The position numbers and the translations under genes were made by a program. From Caenorhabditis remanei (Eukaryota > Nematoda > Chromadorea > Rhabditida > Rhabditidae), in assembly GCF_010183535.1 (NCBI RefSeq), contig NC_071332.1, positions 19,654,001-19,718,000 of the forward strand: DNA of 64,000 nucleotides. The letters are read 5' to 3'. This document shows positions 53,419 through 62,954 of the stretch, piece by piece. Within the stretch, counting starts at the first letter, position 1; each line of letters starts with the position of its first letter. Under the pieces are notes generated by a model that saw only the letters and a program-made list of their open reading frames with translations, made no database searches and was not told the DNA's origin.

Positions 53419-53870
53419 TTCGAGTCTTGATGAGCGGGAAAAAGAGGAAATCGATGGGTTTTGGTATATTTTTTTGGTAGTCTTTACACATGACTTTACA
53501 CACAAAAATTCGTCGTTTTCTCAACAAATGTAGAAATGTATGACACGGTATGTTGGCGCAGCGCGGATACGTGTCTAACTAGGGAAGATCACAGAGTCAG
53601 TTTGTAGTTATGAGAGGTGACCTATATCATTGGAAAGCTGAGAAAACGCTGATTCCAAATATATATTCTGTGTTTGCCGTCGAGGTCTAGTATTCGAGAA
53701 AAACGAGGCAAATTTTTACCTTTCTGACACGTAAAAATAAAAATAACTTAAAACGGATATATCTCTATTTAGTGAAATCTTGCGCGAAATTGGATAACAT
53801 ATTCGGAATCAGCGTGCTGAAAAAGATTTGAACACGAAATCCGGATAAAAATCTTTATTATAATTAATTT
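53419..53870. other. Spacer, no gene seen
   Basis: Starts with the conserved block of the pseudogene at 53418. 53570-53780 (GGAAAGCTGAGAAAACGCTG) is not seen elsewhere in the window. Confidence 0.45.
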
Positions 53871-54940
53871 CAATCGAGAATCACATAACCATCTGGAACC
53901 TAACATTTTTCTACAAACTGGAACTCAAAATATCTAAATTTGTTCAACACCTTAAGGACTTTTTCATTATTGCCAGGAACATGGAAAAACCAATTTTTTT
54001 CACCCTCCCCATTCGTTTCAGACGGCTCGAAAGCTGCTCCAAAAGCGTCGATGAACAAATTGTCTCGGGCAGCATTTTTATTGTACACGGACAGGAGCTT
54101 ATCGCACTCTCATGCAATCGAAGAAAGTTCTGAACAAGTTTATATAGATGGACATCTGGACGAACAGACAAACCTCTTTTATTGCTCGAAACGTCTCCAC
54201 GTCTAGATTATCCAACTGAATAGAGGTCGTAGCGAAATGAGAGAAGTTATGGATGTTTTTTGACGATTCAAACTTCACAGCTTCAAAAATATTGATGGGA
54301 TACTCTACATACTCGCCATTGTTTGGTGAACTCATAGAGATGCTGATTTTCTTGAGATATTTTGGGTCCGCATGCTGCATAATTTGACGGCCTTGTTCCA
54401 GAGACTCCCCGTAAATATCCATACGTTCAGTTGCTATTGGTTTTTGTGATTTCATCGTTTCTTCGAATTTTTCAAAAAACGTCTTTGAAGTTACTGTGAC
54501 CTTCTCGAATATTGACTTTTGAGAGTTTAGGACAACTTTGAAATCATGAAGAACGGCATCCAGAAAGTTCAAGTTTTCCACAGTTTTATGTTCGTATCCG
54601 TCGTCACTTATAGCACGCAAATTCTGCATCCGTTTTCACGTTTTTGATAAAATAAGTGGATATTTATGTCTTCTGAATGCATGGAGAAAGGGGGAAAGAT
54701 TGCCAATGTGACTTCTCTATCATCGGACGTTTCATCAATTACAATTTGCTCCATGTAGATTCCTGGTTTCTTGTCATCAATAAAGTTCCGAAGGTCCCAA
54801 CAAGTTTTGCGAACTGATTGACTAAAAATTAGGAGATTGTAAAGGAAAAACCGGATAAAAACTTACATTGCAAAAAAATCCAAATTATTCATTATCATTT
54901 CCATCGGAAGATCTGGAATTTCCAGAAAAGATGGTGCCAT
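53871..54940 (-). pseudogene. F-box/FTH copy with two frameshifts and a nonsense change
   Basis: Exons 54940-54867, 54831-54174 and about 54133-53871. F-box intact (SFLEIPDLPMEMIMNNLDFF then IQSVRKTCWDLRNFIDDKKP). First lesion: after ENGCRI (about 54617) the frame shifts by one and meets a stop; SDDGYEHKTVENLNF continues in another frame. Second: at the start of exon 3, CATGAGAGTGCGATAAG replaces CATGAGTACGATAAG, two extra bases near 54107. Third: the conserved FVEKCEVP reads FVEKC-stop at 53900-53902 (TAG for GAG). Three independent lesions make a pseudogene very likely. Confidence 0.88.
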
Positions 54941-55177
54941 TTTAGGACTTGTTGAGAGCGAAAGAGAGGAAATCGATGAATGTTCGTTTTTTTCTTTTTC
55001 TTCGGCGTCTTTACGAGGTGCCTACATTGTATTTTGTTTGTGTCAGTACCCTAGACATAAAGAGAAAAGAAAACTGGTTGTCGTCGCCCATCGCTTTCTG
55101 CGCATCGAACTTCGCATTTTGTCTAACTAAGGGGCGTTAGAAGATAATGTCGGTTTTGTGCATCATTTTTCGTTCAT

Positions 55178-55215
55178 TGTCTGAAAAATGGCGAGAAATT
55201 CCTGATCTGTGGAAT
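55178..55215 (+). pseudogene. Relic first exon of the 59378 subgroup
   Basis: GTCTGAAAAATGGCGAGAAATTCCTGATCTGTGGAATC resembles the start region at 59370-59425 (GTCGGAAAAATGGC ... GAAATTCCTGATCTACCTATGGAA) with an internal deletion. Nothing of exon 2 follows. Confidence 0.45.
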
Positions 55216-55329
55216 CGGGGGTAAAGTGAGTGTCGGCAGACCAACCCGGTTCTGGAGAGTTATGAAATAATGTCTGTTTTTATGTGATGATGTGGTGATA
55301 AGCAATGCAAACAGATAACAGCACATAAG

Positions 55330-55477
55330 TTTGAATGAATCCAAATTTATTGAAAGGAATGTAAGAAACGATCGAAACAAAAACGGTCCAATAGGAGGCC
55401 GTAGAGTAGTTCCGTGGGTTTACGAATCGAAATGTTCATTAAAAAATGGTTGAAATCCAATGGTTTTAGGGGTTATT
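55330..55477. repeat. Duplicated downstream spacer
   Basis: TTTATTGAAAGGAATGTAAG, CGAAATGTT and AAAATGGTTGAAATCCA recur in the same order at 57998-58127. Each copy lies just 3' of a minus-strand F-box gene (55478 and 58128), so gene and flank were duplicated together. Confidence 0.75.
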
Positions 55478-56509
55478 TTAATCAAGAATCATGTAACCTT
55501 CTGGAACCTCACATTTTTCTACAAAGTCGAACTCAAAACTTCGATAGCCGTTCACAACTTTAAGGACTTTTACATAATTGCCAGGAACATTGAAAAACCA
55601 ATTTTGTTCCAACTCTCTAGGCTGCTCGAAAGCTGCTCCAAAAGCGTCTATGAACATGTTTTCGACGACATTATTGGACACGTACAAGTGCTTATCGTAC
55701 TCATGGAATTGAAGAAAGTGCTAAAAAAACGTTCATATAAATTAACATCTGGAAAAACAGACAAACCTCTTTTATTGCTCGAATCGTCTCCACGTCTTGA
55801 TTCTCAAAATGAATGGAAGCAGTAGCAAAATGAGAGAGATTCTGAATGTTTTTCGATGATTCCAACTCCACAGTCTCATGAATGCTGGTGAGATCCTCCT
55901 GCGGATAAAATTCGATAGATTTGAGATGTTTTGGGTCCGCATGCTGTATGATTTGACGGGCATGTTCGTGTGACTTCACGTGAATTTCTATAGATTCAGT
56001 TGTAAATGGTTTTTGTGACTTCATAATTTCTTCAAGTTTTTCAAAAAAGGTTTTTGAAAAACACTTTACAGTGACCCTCCAGAATGGTGCCTTTTGAGTG
56101 TTTAGGGCAACTTTGAAATCATGGAGAGCAGCATCCAGAAAGTTCAAGTTCTCCACAATTTTAGTTTTCCATTCGTCACCTGTTGTACCCCGAATTTTGC
56201 ATCCGTGTTCCAGTTTTTCGTATATTAAGTCGATAGATCGGGAGTCTGAATGCCTGACGAGAGGAGGATTCATTGCCAGTCTAACTGCTGTATTGGACGT
56301 TTGAGAAATTTCAATATAGTTCATGCCGATTCCCGGCTTCTTGTCATCAATAAAGTTCCGGAGGTCCCAACAAGTTTTGCGAACGGATTGACTAAAAACT
56401 CGACGTTTATAAAAGAAAAACCTCTTAAAACTTACATTGCAATATAGTCCAAGTAATTCATTATAATTTCTATCGGAAGATCAGGAATTTCCAGAAAAGA
56501 TGGTGACAT
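55478..56509 (-). CDS. F-box/FTH protein, PSFLEIPD subfamily
   Basis: Exons 56509-56436, 56391-55767 and 55720-55478 (about 313 residues). F-box: SFLEIPDLPIEIIMNYLDYI then IQSVRKTCWDLRNFIDDKKP. FTH-like part: EHARQIIQHADPKHLKSIEF, HETVELESSKNIQNLSHFAT. Exon 3 and the end of exon 2 are almost identical to 47312-48323, whereas the first half of exon 2 is more like 58128-59171 (GDEWKTKIVENLNFLDAALH), suggesting a mosaic made by gene conversion. Confidence 0.88.
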
Positions 56510-56768
56510 TTTCAGGACTTGTTGAGAAAGTGACGAAATTGATGAGTGTTGGTTCGTCTCTGTTTTTCTTTTTCTTCGTCGTCTCTACAACGCGTCTACG
56601 CTATTTTTTGTGATTGTCAGTCCGCTACCCGTGGAGACACAGAGAGAAAAGGAAAATGGTTGTGGAAACTTTATTTGTATATAATTCATTGAGAAAATAT
56701 TGAATTTTTTGACGTATCATCATGTGTAAAAGCTAGTGAAGGTGACAAACACAAAAAAGTCTAAACAT

Positions 56769-56775
56769 TGATAAG
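56769..56775 (+). promoter_or_regulatory. TGATAAG site before the F-box gene at 56845
   Basis: ACATTGATAAGAAAAGAGAG lies 70 bp upstream of the ATG. The matching site before 62955 (62883-62889, CACTGATAAGAAAAAGGAAG) is embedded in the same longer upstream similarity (GGTGACAAACA.AAAAAGT). Confidence 0.5.
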
Positions 56776-56844
56776 AAAAGAGAGAGAGAGAGTTGAACCT
56801 ACACCCATCGTTTTCCTCACCTTCCCGCTCATCAAGTCCTGAAA

Positions 56845-57875
56845 ATGTCACCGTCTTTTTTGGAAATTCCTGATCTTCCTATGGAAATGATAATGAATTA
56901 CTTGGACTATCTTGCAATGTAAGTTTTTATCCCGGTTTTTCAATTATAACCTCCAAATGTTTAGTCGATCGGTTAGCAAAACTTGTTGGGACCTGCGGAA
57001 CTTTATTGATAACAATAAACCGGGAATCGGCATGAAACAAGTTAGCATTATTCAAACGTCCGATACAGCAGTCGGACTGGGGATCAGTCTACCTACCTTC
57101 AGGCTTCCAGAAGACGCATATATCTACTTAAGTTATGAAAAACATGAAAATGGATGCAGAATTACGGGTCCAACAAGTGATGGATACAAAAATAAGATTG
57201 TGGAAAACTTGAACTTTCTGGATGCCGTTCTTCATGATTTCAAAATTGCAATAAACTCTCAAAAATTAATATTTGAGAAGGTCATTGTGACTGTAAACAC
57301 GTTTTTTGAAAAGTTTGAAGAAATGATGAAGTTACAAAAACCATTCGCGACTGAATCTATGGAAATTCACGCGGATTCTCTGGAACACGCCCGTCAAATC
57401 ATGCATCATGCGGACCCAACATATCTCAATTTCATCGACATCCATCCGCCTGAGGTCATCAACATTATTGAGACTGTGAAACTAGAATCGTTGAAAAACA
57501 TTCAAAACTTCTTTCATTTTGCTACTGCTTCCATTCATTTTGAGAATCTAGACGTGGAGACTATTCGAGCAATAAAAGAGGTTTGTCTGTTCGTCCAGAT
57601 GTCCATCTATTTAAACTTTTTTTCAGAATTTTCTTCAATTCCATGAGTACGATAAGTACTTGCGCGTGCTCAATAAATCCAATGTCAAAGAAAACTTGTT
57701 CATCGACGCTTTTGGAACAGCTTCCGAGCGGTCTGGAGAGACTGAACAAAATTGGTTTTTTAATGTACCCGACAATAATGAAAAAGTTCTTAAGGTGTTG
57801 ATCAAATGGAGATATTTTGAGTTTCAGTTTGTAGAAAAATGTGAGGTTCCAGAAGGTTCCGTGATTCTTGATTGA
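56845..57875 (+). CDS. F-box/FTH protein, PSFLEIPD subfamily
   Basis: Exons 56845-56918, 56965-57580 and 57627-57875 (about 312 residues). F-box: SFLEIPDLPMEMIMNYLDYL then IRSVSKTCWDLRNFIDNNKP; the usual VRKTCW is VSKTCW. FTH-like part: EHARQIMHHADPTYLNFIDI, NIQNFFHFATASIHFENLDV. Last exon NFLQFHEYDKYLRVLNKSNV ... CEVPEGSVILD. Divergently paired with 56509 across about 335 bp. Confidence 0.88.
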
Positions 57876-57902
57876 AATTAATTCTAATAAAGATTCATTT
57901 TT

Positions 57903-57975
57903 TACACCCAAAATTCTGCATCCGTTATCATGTTTTTCATAGCTTAAGTTAATATATGTGTCTTCTGGGAAGCAG
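57903..57975 (-). pseudogene. Short exon 2 relic
   Basis: Minus strand reads FPEDTYINLSYEKHDNGCRI, matching the segment before the FTH region of paralogues. Both sides are unrelated spacer. Confidence 0.7.
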
Positions 57976-58127
57976 ATTACAATAAACAAGTTCGAACGAA
58001 TCACAATTTATTGAAAGGAATGTAAGAAACGGTAAAAACAAAAACGTCCGCCGAGAAGTTTCATGGGTTGGTGAATCGAAATGTTTAGGAGAAAAATGGT
58101 TGAAATCCATTGGTTTGAGGGTTTAAT

Positions 58128-59171
58128 TCAATCGAGGATCACATAACCCTCTGGAACCTCACATTTGTCCACAAAGTGGAACTGAAAACATATATTTTTG
58201 TTATACACCTTCAAGACTCTTTCATTATTGCCAGGAACATTGAAAAACCAATTTTGCTCAGTCTCTTCAGGCGGCCAGGAGGACTTCTGGAAACCTGCCC
58301 CGAAAGCTTCGATGGACAAGTTTTCTTGGGCAGCATCAACATTGTACACGTACAAGAGTTTATCGTAGTCACGCAATCGGAGAAAGTTCTGAAAAAAGTT
58401 ATACAGATGGACCTCTGGACAAACAGACAAACCTCTTTTATTGCTCGTAACGTCTCCACGTCTAGATTACTCAACTGAATGGAGGTCGTAGCAAAATGAG
58501 AGAAGTTATGAATGTTTTTCGACGATTTCAACTCCGCATACTCAATAATGTTAGTGGGCTCCTGCGGACGGATGTTGATTTCCTTGAGATATTTTGGGTC
58601 CGTATTCTGTAGAATTTGACGGGCGTGTTCCAGAGAATTGACATGGATTTCGATTGATTCCGTTGCAAACGCTTTCTGTGACTTCATAATTTCTTCGAAT
58701 TTTTCAAAAAAGATCTCTCCGCTCACAGTGATCTTTTCGAATATTGACTTTTGAGTGTTGAGGGCAACTTTGAAATCATAAAGAGCAGCATCCAGAAAGT
58801 TCAAGTTTTCCACAATTTTAGTTTTCCATTCGTCACTGTCACCTGTTATAACCCAAATTTTGCATCCGTTTTCCAGTTTTTCATATCTTAAATCAATATA
58901 TGAGTCTTCTGGACTGAAGGAAGAGGGACAGATGTGCAGTCTGACTGATGTATCGGACGTTTCAACAAAATCAATTCGTTTCATGCAGGTATCCGGTTTC
59001 TTGTCATCGATAAAGTTCCGGAGGTCCCAACAAGTTTTGCGAACTGATTGGCTAAAAACTAGGTGATTATGAAAGGAAAAACCGGATAAAAACTTACACT
59101 GCAAAATAATCCAAATTATTCATTATCATTTCCATTGGAACATCAGGAATTTCCAGAAAAGACGGTGACAT
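58128..59171 (-). CDS. F-box/FTH protein, PSFLEIPD subfamily
   Basis: Exons 59171-59098, 59051-58433 and 58388-58128 (about 317 residues). F-box: SFLEIPDVPMEMIMNNLDYF then VQSVRKTCWDLRNFIDDKKP; the split codon is GT-C (Val) where others have AT-Y (Ile). FTH-like part: EHARQILQNTDPKYLKEINI, NIHNFSHFATTSIQLSNLDV. The last exon has a six-residue insertion (FQKSSWPPEETEQN) relative to paralogues. Confidence 0.87.
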
Positions 59172-59377
59172 TTTGGGGCTTGATGAGCGGGAAAGTGACG
59201 AAATCGATGAATGTAGGTTTGCTTCTTTCTTCCTTTCTCTTCGGCGTCTCTACGAAGTGTCTACACTATTCTTTTGTTTATGACAGTCAGCTAACCGTGG
59301 AGACACAGAGAGAAAAGGAAACTTGATGTAGTCTCCTGTCACTTTCCTTTGCATCGAACTTTGCCTTTGTCGGAAAA

Positions 59378-60392
59378 ATGGCACCAATTTCTCTGCTGGA
59401 AATTCCTGATCTACCTATGGAAACTATCATGAAAAAGTTGGATTACACGACAATGTAACTAAAGTTTTATTTCCACTGGAAAAAGAAATTCTCTGTTTTT
59501 CAGCCAATCCCTCCGCAAAACGTGCTGGAGCCTCCGGAACTTTATCGACGAAAAAAAAACAGGAGAAGAATGCTTGAATCGAATAGAGCTAATCCAAAAA
59601 TTTGATAAGATTCACTTGATCCTCCGTAGCTCTGTTGATTGGGAGCTTTATCCTAAAGGTCCTGCCATCTTTTTGACATTTGAAACTGTGGTAAACGGTG
59701 GTTTGAAGATTTACTGGCAAAGAAGCGACGGGATTCGAGAGAAGATTGTGGAAAACATGGATTACATGGATGGATCACTGAAAGATTTCGAAATCGCTTT
59801 GAATAATTGTAAATCGGAATTTGACACTATTCACGTTTCAACTACAAACGACAACAAATTTCTTGAAAAAATCTCAAAAATTCTGAATTCTCGAAAGCCA
59901 ATACCTACCAAACATCTAGAAATCACTACACATTGTCAAGCTCAGGCACAGAACATTTTGAAGTACATCGACTCAAAATGTTTGAAATCAATCTATATCA
60001 CTCTGGCTCAAAATAATATCGTAACTAAAGAAGAGGCTGATTTAGAGGGAGCGGCTCATTTCGCGTTGCTCTGTATTCCATTGGAAATCATTGATGTGGC
60101 TACGTTGAGAGCCTTGAAAAAGGTGTGTGTCTGTTTGTCCGGATGTTCTTCTAAAGTTTTCTTTCAGCTATTCCTGGAATCCGGAGATGACAAAAAGTAC
60201 TTTATCAGGCATGGTGGGGACTTGAAAAAAGAAATTTTCATCGAAGCGTTTGGGCCGGCAGTCGAGTCGGACACTTGGTACTTCAAAGGGTTTTCTGAGA
60301 AAGTTCTGCAAATTTATTTTGATTTTCACTTCTTTAATTTATGTTTTGTGGAGAAAGCCGGGGTTCCGAACGGTGCTGTGATTGTTGATTGA
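59378..60392 (+). CDS. F-box/FTH protein, distinct subgroup (ISLLEIPD)
   Basis: Exons 59378-59454, 59504-60122 and 60168-60392 (about 306 residues). F-box: SLLEIPDLPMETIMKKLDYT then IQSLRKTCWSLRNFIDEKKT. Middle part SSVDWELYPKGPAIFLTFET, IYWQRSDGIREKIVENMDYM relates it to 26748-30822 and to the relics at 48715, 50755 and 47030. FTH-like part: QAQAQNILKYIDSKCLKSIY, EGAAHFALLCIPLEIIDVAT. Last exon LFLESGDDKKYF ... DTWYFKGFSEKVLQIYF ... AGVPNGAVIVD. The second intron is 45 nt with no stop, so retention would add 15 residues in frame. Confidence 0.88.
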
Positions 60393-60601
60393 AATGAAAC
60401 TGATAAAATGTTTTGGTTTGTTTATTATACACTCTGAGAGAGAGAGAGAAACCTCCTTTTCTGTCTGTGTCTCCCCGGCTAGAAGACAGACACAAACAAG
60501 AAATAGTGTAGACGACACGTAGAGACGCAGAAGAAAAAGAAAGAAAGGCGAAAACCAACATTCATCGATTTCCTCAATTTTCCGCTCAGCAAGTCCTGCA
60601 A

Positions 60602-61611
60602 ATGTCACCGTCTTTTCTAGAAATTCCTGATGTTCCAATGGAAATGATAATGAATTACTTGGACTATACTGCAATGTAAGTTTTTATCCGATTTTGTCGC
60701 TTTACAACTCCTTAATTTTTAGTCAATGCGTTCGCAAAACGTGTTGGGACCTCAGGAACTTCATTGACGACAAGAAACCGGGAATCGGCATAGAACAAAT
60801 TCGCATTTATGAAATGGACTTTGCAGAAGTCAGACTGGTGATCAGTGAACCTATCACAGGGCAATTTATCAACTTAGATTATAAAATAGGTGGTGCAAAC
60901 CGATGCAAAATTAAGGGTGGAACAAGTAACGGATGGAAGAATAAAAATGTCCAAAACTTGAACTTTTTGGATGCCGTTTTTCATGATATCAAAGTTGCCC
61001 TAAACTCTCAAAAGTCAGTAATCAAGAAGGTCTCTGTAACTGGAGAGACCATTTTTGAAAAAATCGAAGAAAGGATGAAATCACAAAAACCATTTGCAAC
61101 TGAATCTATCGAAATCCGCGGGAGTTGTCTGGAACACGCTCGTCAAATCATGCGGTGTGCGGACCCAAAATATCTCAAGTTCATCGAATATTCCGATGCG
61201 CCCACGAAAATTTGTGAGACTGTGAAGTTGGAATCGTCGAAAAACATCCAGAACTTCTCTCATTTTTCTATGACATCAATTCAGTTGGAGAATCTAGACG
61301 TAGAGACGTTACGAGCAATAAAAGAGGTTTGTCTGTTTTTCCAGATGTCCATACATCAGTTTTTTCAGAACTTTCTTCAATTCCATGAATACGATAAAGA
61401 CTTGTTCGTGCACAATCCTATCAGAGAGAACTTGTTCATCGACGCTTTCGGAGAAGCTCTCGAAACGCTTGAAGAGAATGAGGAAAATAGATTTTTCAAT
61501 GTTTCTGGCAATAATGAAAAAGTCCTAAAGGTGCATAATCAATATTTAGGGTATAAATTCCAGTTTGTAGAAAAATGTGAGGTTCCAGGAGGTTATGAGA
61601 TTCTCGATTGA
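60602..61611 (+). CDS. F-box/FTH protein, PSFLEIPD subfamily
   Basis: Exons 60602-60675, 60723-61326 and 61369-61611 (about 306 residues). F-box: SFLEIPDVPMEMIMNYLDYT then IQCVRKTCWDLRNFIDDKKP. FTH-like part: EHARQIMRCADPKYLKFIEY, NIQNFSHFSMTSIQLENLDV. Last exon NFLQFHEYDKDLFVHNPIRE ... CEVPGGYEILD. The second intron is 42 nt, open in frame (VCLFFQMSIHQFFQ), so both spliced and unspliced products are translatable. Its 5' flank pairs with an inverted CACAAACAAGAAATAGTGTA motif of the divergent spacers. Confidence 0.88.
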
Positions 61612-62149
61612 AATTGACAAATTAACTTTTCTTTTCTAATAAATTGTTTTCTGATTTTGTTTTCAAATCTGTTTAGGTAAGAGGTCTGAGAAACACCAAC
61701 AAAGAATAAGTTGTCTCATGTGTTGTGTAACACGACAGAGATCAATTCTCTCTCCTTCTATCTCGACAAACCTCAAAAATGCAACTGACTCATCAACCGG
61801 AGAAAAGTCGGATGAATTTTGTAATGTCTGAACACGGGAGTTCTATAGTCAATTCCAGAATAACAGAGTTCCTGAAGTATTCTTAGCGAATATTTAAGGA
61901 AAAACTTTGGTATTTCAATGTTTCTGTTGTAGAAAAATGTAAAGTTCCAGATGATTATATGATTCTTGATTAAAATTAATTCTAATAAAGACTTTTATCC
62001 AAATTTCATGTTCACATCTCTTACCAGGGAATGTTCCAGAATTACTCAGCACGCTGATTAATCTTTTTTTGCAGATCGCTATTTCGCAACTGGTATTTTT
62101 CGAGGCTTCAAACAATCCCAGCAAACTCTTAAACTTTCGATTCATCAAT
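61612..62149. other. Spacer with a last-exon relic
   Basis: 61930-61974 (plus) reads VEKCKVPDDYMILD and stop, the end of an F-box last exon, followed by the usual AATTAATTCTAATAAAGA 3' flank. 61640-61660 resembles the spacer near 50940 in complement. No complete gene. Confidence 0.6.
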
Positions 62150-62715
62150 TTACGAAAATCTCAGCCATCTTGCTCCCAGCCCAATGAAAAGCAGCTTTTC
62201 AGAATTTATAGCGGCTCGGTAGTACCAGTGATCCACTTCATCAGTCAGTGGGCTCAGCGTAGCGGTGAGTTCCTTGCGATTTGGAGATCCTCCAGTCAGA
62301 TTAATCGAAAAGGAGTTTTTATCGTCGAGTGGTCCAGTGCAGAAAAGCTGGAAGCATAAGTTCTCTCAATGTAAAAATTGTAAAATACCTCGCTGATATC
62401 CAAGACAGTCTCCATTTGAAATGTACGGCAACCGATATTCAGTTTAGTGAAATGAGAAACATTTTCAATAGGGAATTCCGCGACTTCAATATATTTTGTC
62501 ACCAGTTCCTTGGCATTCTTCCATTGCTCCATATGAATGAACTGATTAATATCCAGTTGAAAAAATGGATTAGATGTTAACTTGATAGTCTTTTATGAGT
62601 TCGGGCAGAAATTTGAAAGAATATCAGAAAATTGACTTTGATCCTTGACTATGATGCATAGTGTTTCAGTGCAAATTGGCGCGTGTATATTTCTACAGGT
62701 CTTGAAAGGAATCCG
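62150..62715 (-). pseudogene. 5'-truncated FTH gene of another F-box lineage
   Basis: Minus strand, 62715 to about 62391: TCRNIHAPICTETLCIIVKD, SDILSNFCPNS, a stop, KTIKLTSNPFFQLDINQFIH, MEQWKNAKELVTKYIEVAEF, ENVSHFTKLNIGCRTFQMET, then a GTATTTT donor. After a CTTCCAG acceptor a last exon (about 62350-62150) reads LFCTGPLDDKNSFSINLTGG ... DHWYYRAAINSEKLLFIGLG ... and stop at 62150. It lacks an F-box and has one in-frame stop (about 62600). Its sequence is unlike either subfamily of the array. Confidence 0.72.
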
Positions 62716-62954
62716 GACTCGACACCGAAGTACTCCAAAGCAAATGACCGGCTTTTCATGAGCGATTCAAAGCCGTTCATGCATTTCTACATTTCTTGAA
62801 AAAAAAAAACTAATTATTGATGTATCATTATGTGTGAAGGCAAGTGGACTGACCGGTGACAAACAAGAAAAAGTGTAAACACTGATAAGAAAAAGGAAGA
62901 GAGTCAAACTTACACCCATCGATTTCCTCACTTTCCCACTCCACAAGTTCTAAA
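62716..62954 (+). promoter_or_regulatory. Upstream region of the last F-box gene
   Basis: TGATAAG at 62883-62889 and the start-proximal CATCGATTTCCTCACTTTCCC block at 62917-62940. Similar over about 130 bp to the region before 56845. Confidence 0.5.
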
